DNA of 55,538 bases from Aeromonas cavernicola (lineage in GTDB: Bacteria; Pseudomonadota; Gammaproteobacteria; Enterobacterales; Aeromonadaceae): the NCBI RefSeq assembly GCF_002795305.1, contig NZ_PGGC01000050.1, positions 1-55,538 of the forward strand, read 5' to 3'. Under the pieces are notes generated by a model that ran no database searches, was not told the DNA's origin, and saw only the letters and a program-made list of their open reading frames with translations. This document shows, in pieces, positions 9,376-19,052 of this stretch. The translations under genes were made by a program, and so were the position numbers. Position 1 is the stretch's first letter, and every line of letters begins with the position of its first letter.

Positions 9376-11445
9376 ATGGCACAACATACATTTCTGGTAG
9401 AGATCGGTACTGCTGAGCTGCCGCCCAAAGCCCTGCGCTCCCTGGCCGAAGCCTTTGCCGACAACCTCAAAAGCGAACTGAGCAAGGCCGATCTGGCCTT
9501 CGGCGACGTCGAGTGGTTTGCTTCACCGCGCCGTCTGGCGCTGAAGGTGCACGAGCTGGCTGGCGAACAGCCGAGCAAGAGCGTCGAGAAGCGCGGCCCA
9601 GCCGTGGCGCAGGCGTTCGATGCCGATGGCAAGCCGACCAAGGCTGCCGAAGGCTGGGCCCGTGGCAACGGCATCACCGTTGAGCAGGCAGAACGTCTGG
9701 TTACCGACAAGGGCGAGTGGCTGGTTCACACCGCCAAGGTCGAAGGCCGTCCGGCCGTCGACCTGCTGGGCGAACTGGTTGCTGCTGCACTGGCCAAGCT
9801 GCCCATCCCGAAAATGATGCGCTGGGGCGACAAGACCATCCAGTTCGTGCGTCCGGTGTTCACCGTGACCCTGCTGCTGGATGGCGAGCTGGTTCCCGCC
9901 ACCATTCTGGGTATCGACTCTGCCCGCACCATTCGCGGTCACCGCTTTATGGGCGAGAGCGAGTTCACCATCGACAACGCCAGCCAGTACCCGCAGATCC
10001 TGCTGGAAAAAGGCAAAGTGGTTGCCGACTTTATGGTGCGCAAGGCCAAGATCAAGGCTGACGCCGAAGCGGCCGCTGCCGCCTTCGGTGGCGTTGCCGA
10101 TCTGGATGACGCTCTGCTCGAAGAAGTGACCGCATTGGTCGAGTGGCCGGTGGTGCTGACCGCCAACTTCGAAGAGAAGTTCCTGGCCGTTCCCGCTGAA
10201 GCGCTGGTTCACACCATGAAGGGTGACCAGAAGTACTTCCCGGTCTACGACAAGAACGGCAAGCTGCTGCCGAAGTTCATCTTCGTCACCAACATCGAGT
10301 CCAAAGACCCGAGCCAGATCATCAGCGGCAACGAGAAGGTGGTTCGCCCCCGTCTCTCTGACGCCGAGTTCTTCTTCAAGACCGACCTCAAGCAGACTCT
10401 GGCCTCCCGCCTGCCGCGCCTTGAAACCGTGCTGTTCCAGCAACAGCTTGGCACCGTCAAGGCCAAGGTCGAGCGTATCGAGACCGTCGCCGGCTTTATC
10501 GCCGAGCGCATCGGTGCCAACGTGGCTCAGGCCAAGCGTGCCGGCCTGCTCTCCAAGTGCGATCTGATGACCAACATGGTCGGCGAGTTCACCGACACCC
10601 AGGGTGTCATGGGGATGCACTACGCCCGTCACGATGGCGAAGACGAAGCAGTGGCCGTGGCCCTCAACGAGCAGTACATGCCGCGCTTTGCCGGTGATGC
10701 CCTGCCGTCCGGTCTGGTGGCCTGCGCCGTCGCGCTGGCCGACAAGTTCGACACCCTGGCCGGTATCTTCGGCATCGGCATGCTGCCCAAGGGTGACAAA
10801 GACCCGTTCGCCCTGCGTCGCGCCGCCATCGGTGCCCTGCGCATCATGACCGAGAAGCAGCTGGATCTGGATCTGGTTGAACTGGTTGAAGAAGCGGTAC
10901 GCGTCTACGGCGACAAGCTGACCAACAAAACCGTCGTTACCGACGTGGTCGACTTTATGCTGGGCCGCTTCCGCGCCGCCTATCAGGACGAAGGCATCGG
11001 TGCCGACGTGGTGCTGGCCGTACTGGCCCGCCGCCCGACCCGTCCGCTCGACTTCGACCGTCGCGTCAAGGCCGTCAGCCACTTCCGCACGCTGGATGCC
11101 GCACTGGCACTGGCTGCCGCCAACAAGCGCGTGAGCAACATTCTGGCCAAGGTCGAAGGCGAACTGCCGACTGCCGTCAAACCGGAACTGCTGGTCGATG
11201 CTGCCGAGAAGGCGCTGGCCACCCAGGTTGCCGAACTGCAAGGCGAACTGGCCCCGCTGTTCGCTGCCGGTGACTATCAGGCCGCCCTCACCCGTCTGGC
11301 CGCCCTGCGCGAGCCGGTCGATACCTTCTTCAACGAAGTGATGGTGATGGCCGACGACGAAGCCCTCAAGGCCAACCGCCTGGCGCTGCTGAACAACCTG
11401 CGCAACCTGTTCCTGCAAGTCGCGGATATCTCCCTGCTGCAGTAA
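9376..11445 (+). CDS. glyS: Glycine--tRNA ligase beta subunit
   Basis: A 689-aa beta subunit, equal in length to E. coli GlyS. It recognises and binds tRNA-Gly and supports the alpha subunit. Seen are the N-terminal [18 protein letters not shown], the KMMRWGD and RTIRGHRFM segments, the HD-like domain region ([38 protein letters not shown]) and a C-terminal anticodon-binding DALR-like region ([16 protein letters not shown]). It ends 24 bp before a strong terminator. Confidence 0.98.
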   Translation: MAQHTFLVEIGTAELPPKALRSLAEAFADNLKSELSKADLAFGDVEWFASPRRLALKVHELAGEQPSKSVEKRGPAVAQAFDADGKPTKAAEGWARGNGITVEQAERLVTDKGEWLVHTAKVEGRPAVDLLGELVAAALAKLPIPKMMRWGDKTIQFVRPVFTVTLLLDGELVPATILGIDSARTIRGHRFMGESEFTIDNASQYPQILLEKGKVVADFMVRKAKIKADAEAAAAAFGGVADLDDALLEEVTALVEWPVVLTANFEEKFLAVPAEALVHTMKGDQKYFPVYDKNGKLLPKFIFVTNIESKDPSQIISGNEKVVRPRLSDAEFFFKTDLKQTLASRLPRLETVLFQQQLGTVKAKVERIETVAGFIAERIGANVAQAKRAGLLSKCDLMTNMVGEFTDTQGVMGMHYARHDGEDEAVAVALNEQYMPRFAGDALPSGLVACAVALADKFDTLAGIFGIGMLPKGDKDPFALRRAAIGALRIMTEKQLDLDLVELVEEAVRVYGDKLTNKTVVTDVVDFMLGRFRAAYQDEGIGADVVLAVLARRPTRPLDFDRRVKAVSHFRTLDAALALAAANKRVSNILAKVEGELPTAVKPELLVDAAEKALATQVAELQGELAPLFAAGDYQAALTRLAALREPVDTFFNEVMVMADDEALKANRLALLNNLRNLFLQVADISLLQ

Positions 11446-11468
11446 TTACGGTTTGTTAGCAACATCTC

Positions 11469-11496
11469 AAAACGGCGCCTTAAGGCGCCGTTTTTT
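11469..11496 (+). terminator. Terminator of glyQS
   Basis: AAAACGGCGCC and GGCGCCGTTTT form an 11-bp stem around TTAA, followed by a T run. It marks the end of the core block; the AT-rich accessory stretch begins right after it. Confidence 0.85.
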
Positions 11497-11728
11497 ATTA
11501 TATGGATACACGAAATAGGGTGTGTAAGTTCTTATCGGCATATATGAATAACGGCAATATGACTGAAAATAAAGTAAAATCCACAACTTCCTTTTAGAAG
11601 GACACAAAAATAATCTAATGTCATAATTAATAAAATTAAAGTTACATCACATATTTAATTAAAATTTTTGATATGAATAAAAGACTATAGTAGTATTTTT
11701 CTCAACTCATTATTTTATATGGGAATGT

Positions 11729-12685
11729 ATGAAAATAAATAACCAAACCAATCCGATTGAAATTAAATGTGTTGCAGACGCAATATGGCTAGCGACTTCA
11801 GAAAAATCACACAACTCTAAAAATTGGTGGTTTAGGGGGCACTCTAACTCAAGTCATAAGCTTATCCCAAGTCTATTCCGCCCCGTCAATGGTAATTACT
11901 ATGATGAAAATAAACTAATCAGTGAATTTGTTAGAATTCATCCAGAAGCTAGAGAACGCCACACCGATACATTAGAGCTTTTGACATATGCACAACATTA
12001 CGGATTACCAACAAGACTTCTTGATTGGACAGAAAACGTATTAGTTGCTCTATATTTTGCTTGTTCTGGAGATAAAGATATCGATGGGCGACTATTCTTC
12101 TTACCAGATTACATAGAGGATATATATTCCTTTGATTATTACAACTTTAATTTCGGCGAAATACTAACAAGAGAATTGATATTACTCAATGATGCTGATG
12201 ATTTAAGAGAACTTTTCATTAAAGTTTTCAATATAATAGATGAACGTAATATTAGCTTCATTCGAAATCAGATAGCAATAAATAACAAGCCACTTGAGCA
12301 GCTATTGACACCTCAAGGTAACTTCCGCGGACAGCCCATAAATGTAGGCTTCGATTTAATTTTCAATGAGCTTCGTGGTGGTACAAACTACAGAATAAAA
12401 CATGCAGGCTTCATGTATTCACCTAAACGTTTAAATAAAAGACTAATAACCCAACAAGGCTGTTTCACCTGTCACACTGGAAAAATACTAGCGAACAGAC
12501 AATACATTAACATAAATGATGAGTTTGATAAAATGTCTCGCTCTTTTGTTATACCTAAAAAATTCAAAGACAAAATATTAAAAGAGCTTTCCTTCTGTGG
12601 GATCTATGAGGCGTCATTATTTCCTGAGTTGGAGTATCAAACAAAATATATTAAAAACTATTCACTTTTCGATACAAAATGGTAG
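11729..12685 (+). CDS. FRG-domain protein, possible defence gene
   Basis: A 318-aa protein with a clear FRG domain (PF08867). The namesake F-R-G is at residues 35-37 in WWFRGHSNSSHKLIPSLFR, followed by the conserved HYGLPTRLLDWTENVLVALYF region near 89-108. Base composition is strikingly AT-rich against glyS, and the 230 bp upstream is AT-rich too, so recent transfer is likely. FRG domains are found in uncharacterised phage-related and defence-related proteins; no biochemical role is established. It stands alone, without an obvious toxin-antitoxin partner. A GGGA lies ahead of the ATG. Confidence 0.85.
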   Translation: MKINNQTNPIEIKCVADAIWLATSEKSHNSKNWWFRGHSNSSHKLIPSLFRPVNGNYYDENKLISEFVRIHPEARERHTDTLELLTYAQHYGLPTRLLDWTENVLVALYFACSGDKDIDGRLFFLPDYIEDIYSFDYYNFNFGEILTRELILLNDADDLRELFIKVFNIIDERNISFIRNQIAINNKPLEQLLTPQGNFRGQPINVGFDLIFNELRGGTNYRIKHAGFMYSPKRLNKRLITQQGCFTCHTGKILANRQYININDEFDKMSRSFVIPKKFKDKILKELSFCGIYEASLFPELEYQTKYIKNYSLFDTKW

Positions 12686-12694
12686 AGCTCGTAG

Positions 12695-12723
12695 GTTCGA
12701 TTAGCCATCAGGCGTAATCGGAC
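12695..12723. repeat. Palindromic intergenic repeat
   Basis: GTTCGATTA and TAATCGGAC are arms (8 of 9 pair) around an 11-nt centre. The stretch 12696-12733 is also near-identical to 38017-38054 (16 exact bases, AGCCATCAGGCGTAAT, inside), so this is a dispersed repeat. The architecture resembles the widespread short intergenic repeats with complementary arms around a GC-rich centre. Confidence 0.6.
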
Positions 12724-12912
12724 GTTCGCGTACAGGACTGAAGATGGGACTCCCACCGATCTGTAGTAGCATAGTGAGTGTGGCCACGAAACTGCGCAAG
12801 GAGCTTGCGATTGGACAGAAAGTGGCTACGGCAGGACGGGTATGGGTCGGTCGATTATCACTGCTATTGAAGCTATGACGTCACATACCCTAAGTGTTTG
12901 TGCAGATAAATT

Positions 12913-13065
12913 TTACTCGGTTCTTTCCTGCTCTTGCAGCTTGCTTAAGGTCTCTTGCTCAAGAGGGTTCAGCCCTAATTGCTCACAAGCTTGCTCAAAA
13001 TTTATCCCTAAGTGACACATCATGATATCAATCGCGGGCAGATAATTTTTCATTGTTTCCTCCAT
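12913..13065 (-). CDS. Small hypothetical protein
   Basis: A 50-aa acidic protein (MEETMKNYLPAIDIMMCHLG...). The ATG at 13065 has GGAGG six nt upstream, and another ATG four codons on (13053) also has GGAGG ahead, so translation is well supported from either. The C-terminal half reads as an amphipathic helix pair (FEQACEQLGLNPLEQETLSKLQEQ), as in small helical regulators. No family recognised. It lies between the FRG gene and a YhhN-type gene. Confidence 0.55.
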   Translation of the reverse strand: MEETMKNYLPAIDIMMCHLGINFEQACEQLGLNPLEQETLSKLQEQERTE

Positions 13066-13308
13066 AGCACACCTCCAGATTATTCCCTTATGCATCAATA
13101 AGGGGCAACTACGCAATTAGACTTTAGATGTAGAGCACCACGTCATTACGTCACTATTTCATGCTCGACTCGGTCAACGTGAGTAGTACGCCGACACGGT
13201 GTTTATCGCTGCGGGAGGCAGGTGCAAAACACTGACACCAAGTAGCCTAATTTGTTAGGCTGCTTATGCCTCAGAATGAACGCCGGTTGAATAAGAGGAA
13301 GGTAGGGG

Positions 13309-13935
13309 ATGCTGTTAAGCTTTTTGATCATTGCCTCAGGCTGGTGGCATGTTCGTGTAGCACACAGATCAAACATGCCACATTTTGGCCTGAGTAAGCC
13401 ATTGACCATGTTGCTTATTATCGCATTGGCGTTTGGCTATCAAGGGTATGACCACGATGGTTCACACGCTTGGATTTTACTTGGCCTGTGCCTTTCACTG
13501 GCTGGCGATGTGCTGCTGATGTTACCGCACCAGCGCACGATGCAGGGCGCTGCTGCTTTTCTAGTTGCCCATCTTTGCTATATTGTCGGTTTCGCACAGG
13601 GCCCTTTGCTGCTGAATCTATTGGATGCACTGTTACTGCTGGTCGTCGCGGGCGCTTTATTTGGTTTACTGTGGGGTAAACTGGGGATTGTCCGGATCCC
13701 AGTGTTTCTCTACATATTAACCATTATCGCTATGGTGTGGGTTGCCGCTGGAACATGGCATGCATCGTTGACGGCAGGTAGCGCCGCTATATTCGTAGGG
13801 TCGCTACTGTTTCTTTGTTCCAACAGCATCCTTGCGCTCTACTATTTTCGCCAGCCGTTTCCCTATGCCAAAGCGTGGGCTACCAGTAGTTATTTTGCCG
13901 CTCAATTTTTAATTGCGGCCTCTCTGGCAGCATAA
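13309..13935 (+). CDS. YhhN/TMEM86-family membrane protein (putative lysoplasmalogenase)
   Basis: A 208-aa integral membrane protein with about eight hydrophobic segments. It matches the YhhN family in pattern: KPLTMLLIIALAF near the start, LGLCLSLAGDVLLMLP with the conserved Asp, AAFLVAHLCYIVGF, and a C-terminal AWATSSYFAAQFLIAAS. Eukaryotic relatives hydrolyse the vinyl-ether bond of lysoplasmalogen; the bacterial role is unclear. AGGAAGG lies just before the ATG. Confidence 0.82.
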   Translation: MLLSFLIIASGWWHVRVAHRSNMPHFGLSKPLTMLLIIALAFGYQGYDHDGSHAWILLGLCLSLAGDVLLMLPHQRTMQGAAAFLVAHLCYIVGFAQGPLLLNLLDALLLLVVAGALFGLLWGKLGIVRIPVFLYILTIIAMVWVAAGTWHASLTAGSAAIFVGSLLFLCSNSILALYYFRQPFPYAKAWATSSYFAAQFLIAASLAA

Positions 13936-14039
13936 CGGTCAGCGTCATAGTGATAGAACACTGATTGCTTGTGATGAGACTTTTGCTCATTTTGCAGGGT
14001 TTCATTTTTTGTGGTTTTTATCCTGATTAAGGGGCTGGC

Positions 14040-14354
14040 ATGGATAACTGGATCAATCTCTATAGAGCATCACACACCCTTGAGGCCCACGCGCTGAAAG
14101 GGGCGCTCGAAGTCGAAGGCGTTGCCGTGCGGCTTAATGGCGATGGGTTATCCGGAGCGCTGGGAGAGCTGCCGGTAGATTTACTTCAAGTAACGCTACT
14201 TGTTCGGGCAGAGGATCGCAGTAAAGCGGGCCGGGTCATCGAGCGCTATCAACAGCGGCAAGGTAATGGTTGGTTATGTGGACAATGCGGGGAAGAGAAT
14301 GGCGCTATCTTCGAAGTTTGTTGGTGCTGCCATCACGACCCTCACGATAATTAA
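14040..14354 (+). CDS. DUF2007-type protein with C-terminal zinc ribbon
   Basis: A 104-aa cytosolic protein. The N-terminal part (NLYRASHTLEAHALKGALEVEGVAV, about 5-30) is typical of DUF2007 signal-transducing-like domains. The C-terminal 30 residues add two cysteine pairs, CGQCG and CWCC, spaced like a zinc ribbon. AAGGGG lies upstream of the ATG. It is convergent with the symporter gene, with only 7 bp between stops. Function unknown. Confidence 0.75.
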   Translation: MDNWINLYRASHTLEAHALKGALEVEGVAVRLNGDGLSGALGELPVDLLQVTLLVRAEDRSKAGRVIERYQQRQGNGWLCGQCGEENGAIFEVCWCCHHDPHDN

Positions 14355-14361
14355 ATTCGAC

Positions 14362-15687
14362 TCAGCGCACGGTAAAATCAATGTCCTCGCCTGCACTTAC
14401 GTCGCTATACACCACGACATCGAGCCCTTTTTCACTTTGCGCGACTAATACAGAAACCACGATGTCACCGGACACATTAACCGTCGTGCGTGCCATATCA
14501 AGCAGCCTGTCGATCCCGGCAAGCAATGCCACCCCTTCTAATGGAATGCCTACCGCCGCCAAGGTCAGGGATAACAACAGGAGCCCAGCTCCTGGTGTTC
14601 CTACAGTCCCTATGCTGGCTAAGGTGGCAATGATAACAATGGTGACGTAATCCCCGAACTGCAGATCAACCCCAAACGCTTGTGCAACGAATAATGCAGC
14701 AACACCTTGGTAGAGCGCCGTGCCATCCATATTAAAAACGGCACCAATCGCTAACACCTTTTCAGTGATCACATGGCATACCCCCAGCCGTCTTTCCGCG
14801 CAGGCGAGACAAGTGGGTAACGTCGTCATGCTAGAGCTACTAGTAAAGGCGACTGCCTGTGCATCAACGATGCTTTTGAAATAATGGATCGGATTTAAGC
14901 GCGCTAAGAGCAAGAGCATGAGCGTGTAAACACCAAAAACATGGAGTATGCAGCCAAGATAGAGGACACCGATCACTTTGAGTAATGGCAGCAGGAGTTC
15001 AAGCCCATGGATACTGACCATCCACGCCATCAGGGCGCAGACACCATAGGGTGCTAGTACCATGATCATTTGGAGCAGCTTGAACATGCCTTCTGCCAGT
15101 GAGGCAAAAAATAAAATCGCAGGCCGGCCACGACGACCACTGGCATTAAGAGAAAACGCCAACGCAATCGCAAAGATGATGATGGGTAGTATCTTATCCC
15201 CAGCAATGCTCCAGTTTTGGCTAGCTAGCGCGCGTGAGGCATCTTCATCGATTAACATAGCTGGGGCCAACGGTGTGGGCTGCTGATAAGCCCCCAAACC
15301 GGCACCACTCCCCGGCTCCAATAGCCAGCCCATCATCAAGCCAATACCGATAGCCAACGCGGTGGATAGCAGATATAGCCCAATGGCTTTACCCCCGACC
15401 CTATCTAGCTTCTTACTTTTCAGTAGTGACGTAGTACCCGTAATGATCGAGCAAAATACCAGCGGAATCATTAATCCCTGAATTGCACTGACAAAGTAAA
15501 TGCCGATAGGCCTAACCCATTGCGCTTGCTCACCAAAGGTCAGCCCAACACCGATGCCCACTGACATACCTAACAATGTCTTGAGCCAGAGCGGGCGGCA
15601 AGTCCAGAGGCGACAGAGCCTGATAAGCAGTCCTTGGGATAGCATGACATCCATGTCCTTGTAATTACCTAAGAGGTACATCCTCAC
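14362..15687 (-). CDS. Dicarboxylate/amino acid:cation symporter (DAACS family)
   Basis: A 441-aa inner-membrane transporter of the GltP/GltT/DctA family, taking up glutamate, aspartate or C4-dicarboxylates with H+ or Na+. Seen are multiple membrane segments, the GLMIPLVFCSIITG segment, the serine-rich re-entrant loop AFTSSSSMTTLP, the substrate-site segment VFNMDGTALYQGVAALFVAQ and GTPGAGLLLLSLTLAAVGIP. The start is uncertain: the GTG at 15687, or ATGs at 15654 or 15645, would all keep the first membrane segment. Base composition is lower in GC than in the core genes. Confidence 0.88.
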   Translation of the reverse strand: MRMYLLGNYKDMDVMLSQGLLIRLCRLWTCRPLWLKTLLGMSVGIGVGLTFGEQAQWVRPIGIYFVSAIQGLMIPLVFCSIITGTTSLLKSKKLDRVGGKAIGLYLLSTALAIGIGLMMGWLLEPGSGAGLGAYQQPTPLAPAMLIDEDASRALASQNWSIAGDKILPIIIFAIALAFSLNASGRRGRPAILFFASLAEGMFKLLQMIMVLAPYGVCALMAWMVSIHGLELLLPLLKVIGVLYLGCILHVFGVYTLMLLLLARLNPIHYFKSIVDAQAVAFTSSSSMTTLPTCLACAERRLGVCHVITEKVLAIGAVFNMDGTALYQGVAALFVAQAFGVDLQFGDYVTIVIIATLASIGTVGTPGAGLLLLSLTLAAVGIPLEGVALLAGIDRLLDMARTTVNVSGDIVVSVLVAQSEKGLDVVVYSDVSAGEDIDFTVR

Positions 15688-16388
15688 GGCGTTAACGAGC
15701 AGCGGGGCTTGTTAGCAGATTAACGATAAAGTCCCATCGCGCACTAGCACTAGGCCTTGGTAAAGCGCCCATTCCCTGCATTCATCGCAACCTGCTGAGG
15801 TCATTCAATCCTAAAAAACTCAGCAGGCTGCTGGTATTTTTAACGCACAACGCGCTATATGAAAACAGTTTACATTTGCGACACATCATTCATCGCGGGG
15901 AGCAAGCCGCCCAAACAACGCGCCTAAGCCCCCACGACGAACCGACGAATATATGCTCTGTCGACCTTTGTCCAAGATACTTTAGCGGCCAACGCTGGGC
16001 CTCACGCCGAGTAACATCTTTTAGCCCAACATACGGGAGGATCGGCCAGCATCGGTTTTACTGTTGCATCACCGTAACGACGAACATCATCAGGCAAGGG
16101 AAATCTTGGGACATCCACCCTTGGTAGCCTTTCAGTCGCGCCGCTAGCACTCAGATGGGTGTCCCAGAATCTCCTTTGGTTGATCGTTACGTGACTGAGC
16201 ACCCTAAAATGACCAATAAATCAACAAACAAAAAAGAGCTCGCATGGAACACAATTTGTAAGCGTCACTTCTCAGCTCAATGAAAAACCAGATATTTCAG
16301 TTAGTTGGCAGTGGTATGATCCCACATTCGAGTATGTTACAGAGTGACCACTAACAACGGGTCTGCCACCCATCATTAAGGAAGGAAT
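15688..16388. other. 701-bp intergenic stretch with repeat remnants
   Basis: No convincing gene. Short ORFs on both strands here overlap each other and look repeat-derived. The part 16101-16170 holds GGGACATCCACCC and TGGGTGTCCCAGAAT, two partly complementary segments; the second recurs exactly at 19053-19067. It may also hold the promoters of the flanking divergent genes, but I could not place them. Confidence 0.5.
16156..16170 (+). repeat. Direct repeat, left copy (flanks argE-like/MHS pair)
   Basis: TGGGTGTCCCAGAAT occurs here and again at 19053-19067 in the same orientation; the next four bases differ only in the first (CTCC against TTCC). The copies bracket the deacetylase and transporter genes. 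Confidence 0.6.
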
Positions 16389-17585
16389 ATGCCTGATCAA
16401 TTAGGGAACACGGTAACGCCAAGCACCGCCACTCTCGACTGGGTCAAGAAACTGATTGAGATTGATACCACCAGCAGAGAATCCAACCTTGGCTTAATCG
16501 AGATGGTGCGTGATGCCCTGCAAGCACAAGGGGTAACCAGCCACCTCACCTTTAACGCCGAGCGCAATAAAGCCAACTTGTTTGCGACCTTGCCAGCAGC
16601 AGATGGCCGAACTCAGGGTGGGATCGTGTTGTCAGGTCATACCGATGTCGTACCGGTTGACGGGCAACAGTGGAGTAGCGACCCATTCAAGCCAGTCGTG
16701 CGTAACGAGCGGTTATACGGGCGTGGCACATGCGATATGAAAGGGTTTATCGGCACCGCGCTGGCACTGCTCCCCCACACCTTGGCTCAGACCTTACAGC
16801 AGCCCATCCACCTTGCCTTTTCATATGATGAAGAGGTGGGCTGTTTGGGTGCCCCGCACATGCTTGCTGATTTGCAACGACGTGGTCTCCAACCTGCCGC
16901 GTGTGTTGTCGGCGAACCCACATCAATGCAAGTGGTGGTCGCCCATAAAGGTGTCAACGCCTTCCGTTGTCATGTGCACGGCCATGCTGCGCATTCGTCA
17001 TTAACCCCAACAGGTTTAAATGCCATTGAGTACGCCGCAAAGTTGATCTGCTTTATTCGAGAGTTGGCGAATGAAATGCGTGCGCAAGGGCCGTTTGATC
17101 AGGCATTTGATGTCCCTTTCACAACCGCCCAAGTCAGCCAAATTCGAGGCGGCGTAGCGATCAATACCGTGCCTGACTACTGCACATTTGATTTTGAATA
17201 TCGCAACTTGCCCACGGTACAAGCCCAGTCAATTTATGCACGCATTCACGCGTATGCTCACCAAGAGCTGTTGCCGCTGATGAAAGCAGAGCATGAATCG
17301 GCACATATTATGTTAGAAACCTTGGCGCAGGCCCCGTCACTGGAAGCCTCGGAACAAGCGGCAATCACCCAACTGGCTCGTGCCTTAACGCGCCATCACG
17401 ATATCCGAAAAGTCGCTTATGCGACCGAGGCGGGACAATTTCAAGCACTCGGCATCCCGACGATTGTGTGCGGTCCCGGCGATATTATGCAGGCGCATCG
17501 CCCTGACGAATTTGTCAGCCTAGAGCAACTCGCCCGTTGTGAGCAATTTTTAAAACAACTAATACAAAGCCAAACTATTGGATAA
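16389..17585 (+). CDS. Acetylornithine deacetylase-like M20 peptidase (ArgE type)
   Basis: A 398-aa zinc-dependent amidohydrolase of the ArgE/DapE/M20 family. Metal-site segments are visible: VLSGHTDVVP (His, Asp), GRGTCDMKG (bridging Asp), SYDEEVGCLG (catalytic Glu pair) and GPGDIMQAHRPDEF (late His). It reads as proteobacterial-type ArgE, which makes ornithine from N-acetylornithine. Here it is paired with an MHS transporter, not with argCBH, so it may instead deacylate an imported N-acyl amino acid. This is inference. AAGGAAGGA precedes the ATG. Confidence 0.87.
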   Translation: MPDQLGNTVTPSTATLDWVKKLIEIDTTSRESNLGLIEMVRDALQAQGVTSHLTFNAERNKANLFATLPAADGRTQGGIVLSGHTDVVPVDGQQWSSDPFKPVVRNERLYGRGTCDMKGFIGTALALLPHTLAQTLQQPIHLAFSYDEEVGCLGAPHMLADLQRRGLQPAACVVGEPTSMQVVVAHKGVNAFRCHVHGHAAHSSLTPTGLNAIEYAAKLICFIRELANEMRAQGPFDQAFDVPFTTAQVSQIRGGVAINTVPDYCTFDFEYRNLPTVQAQSIYARIHAYAHQELLPLMKAEHESAHIMLETLAQAPSLEASEQAAITQLARALTRHHDIRKVAYATEAGQFQALGIPTIVCGPGDIMQAHRPDEFVSLEQLARCEQFLKQLIQSQTIG

Positions 17586-17656
17586 GCCGCTTACCCAATA
17601 TTTATCACGGTATCAGCGAAGGCTTTTTTATATTATTAATTTATTTGGATGATCAT

Positions 17657-18955
17657 ATGCAGCCCCAACACACCTCAACCGCCCCCCCTCAAACCCCGTG
17701 GAAAGTCATTACTGCCGCGTCAATTGGTAATGCCTTGGAATGGTTTGATTTAGTGGTTTACGCCTCGTTTGCCACGATTATTGGCAAATTATTTTTCCCT
17801 TCTGAAAATGACTATGTGGCGTTATTAACGGTCTTTTTAACCTTTGGCTTGTCCTATATCGTGCGGCCTTTAGGCGGCATAGTATTGGGCATCTATTCAG
17901 ATCGCCACGGCCGCAAAGCCGGCATGACGTTATCCATTGCGTTAATGACCGTGGGTACATTTATGATCGCATTCATGCCAACCTTTGCGCAAATAGGGGT
18001 ATATGCCACCGCAGGGATTGTGATTGCCCGCTTAATTCAAGGCTTTTCGGCTGGCGGCGAGTTTGGCAGTTCAACCGCTTATTTAGCCGAACAGAATCGT
18101 AAGCGTCGTGGTTTTTTTGCCAGTTGGCAAATTGCCAGCCAAGGCTTAACCGTGGTGCTAGCCTCAGCATTTGGCGCGGTCTTGACGTCACAATTAACCC
18201 CAGAACAATTAGAAAGTTGGGGCTGGCGCATTCCTTTTATCTTTGGTTTAAGCATTGGCCCAGTCGCTTATTACATTCGTACTCACCTGCATGAATCCAG
18301 TGAATTTACTGCGGAAAAAGTCGAAGATAATCCATTAGTCAGCACCGTTAAAAACCAAAAATCACAAGTGCTGATCGCCCTCGGGTTAGTGGTGTTAGCA
18401 ACAGTTTCAAACTATTTAATTTTATATATGCCGACGTATGCGAAACGGGAATTAGCCATCCCGCAAGAGCTGGCCTTTATTGCCACCCTTGTTACCGGCA
18501 GTTTGCAATTTATTTTCTCACCCATTTTTGGTCATCTATCAGATCGTATTGGTCGTTTAAAAATCATGACCACCGCTGCCTTTTTATTCTTGATATTAGG
18601 TTATCCGATGTTTGCTTGGCTAACCTATTCGCCCCAATTTTCAACCTTGCTGATGGTTCAAAGCGCCATGGGGATTTTACTCGCAGCCTATTTTGGTTGT
18701 TTGCCGGCATTGATGACCGAATTGTTTCCTGCCCAAGTGCGAACCACTGGGATGGCGCTGAGTTACAATTTATCAGTGACATTTTTTGGTAGTTTTGCGC
18801 TAGTGATTATTACTTGGTTAATTCAAGTCACAGGCAGCAAACTCGCCCCCAGCTTTTATTGGATGTTTGCGGCGACGATTAGCCTAAGCACCCTGCTGGT
18901 GTTGGCCAGAATATTACGCAAACGGCCTGAAATGCTCAGACACATGTCGACGTAA
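17657..18955 (+). CDS. MHS-family MFS transporter
   Basis: A 432-aa, 12-segment major facilitator of the metabolite:H+ symporter group (ProP, KgtP, citrate carriers). Diagnostic segments are SIGNALEWFDLVVYASFA at the start, RPLGGIVLGIYSDRHGRKAGM (the loop 2-3 motif), IQGFSAGGEFGSSTAYLAE and GHLSDRIGRLKIM. ATG 17657 is chosen because a GGA lies 7 nt upstream; an in-frame TTG at 17645 is less likely. It lies 71 bp after the ArgE-like gene. The gene is clearly richer in A+T than core neighbours, suggesting transfer. The substrate is unknown; an N-acyl amino acid or organic acid fits the neighbour. Confidence 0.88.
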   Translation: MQPQHTSTAPPQTPWKVITAASIGNALEWFDLVVYASFATIIGKLFFPSENDYVALLTVFLTFGLSYIVRPLGGIVLGIYSDRHGRKAGMTLSIALMTVGTFMIAFMPTFAQIGVYATAGIVIARLIQGFSAGGEFGSSTAYLAEQNRKRRGFFASWQIASQGLTVVLASAFGAVLTSQLTPEQLESWGWRIPFIFGLSIGPVAYYIRTHLHESSEFTAEKVEDNPLVSTVKNQKSQVLIALGLVVLATVSNYLILYMPTYAKRELAIPQELAFIATLVTGSLQFIFSPIFGHLSDRIGRLKIMTTAAFLFLILGYPMFAWLTYSPQFSTLLMVQSAMGILLAAYFGCLPALMTELFPAQVRTTGMALSYNLSVTFFGSFALVIITWLIQVTGSKLAPSFYWMFAATISLSTLLVLARILRKRPEMLRHMST

Positions 18956-18961
18956 CCCCAT

Positions 18962-18991
18962 CCCTTATTCAGGGAAAAGATATTTCGTGGT
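18962..18991 (+). repeat. 30-bp dispersed repeat, plus-strand copy
   Basis: A 30-bp sequence beginning CCCTTATTCAGGGAAAAGAT, with an internal CCCT...AGGG palindrome. It is identical to the reverse complement of 38151-38180. It starts 7 bp after the MHS transporter stop. Confidence 0.8.
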
Positions 18992-18992
18992 C

Positions 18993-19025
18993 AAGGTTGG
19001 GCTGAGCAACGCGAAGCCCAACCTT
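18993..19025. repeat. Perfect palindromic repeat
   Basis: AAGGTTGGGCT and AGCCCAACCTT are perfect 11-bp inverted arms around GAGCAACGCGA. It matches the common intergenic repeat type with GTTGGGC arms and a GC-rich centre. It abuts the 30-bp repeat. It could also act as a weak terminator for the transporter, but no T run follows. Confidence 0.7.
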
Positions 19026-19052
19026 CGAGATATAACACTGCAGGTAATAAAG

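Noticed and set aside
9523..11418. A 631-codon open frame on the minus strand opposite glyS
   Set aside because: It is antisense to a full, canonical glyS gene, has no domain features, and is expected from GC-rich codon use. Similar long antisense frames lie opposite glyQ, ilvC, hsdR and yhiN.
16002..16202. Small ORFs on both strands in the 15688-16388 gap
   Set aside because: No ribosome sites, overlapping on opposite strands, and covering sequence that resembles intergenic repeats.
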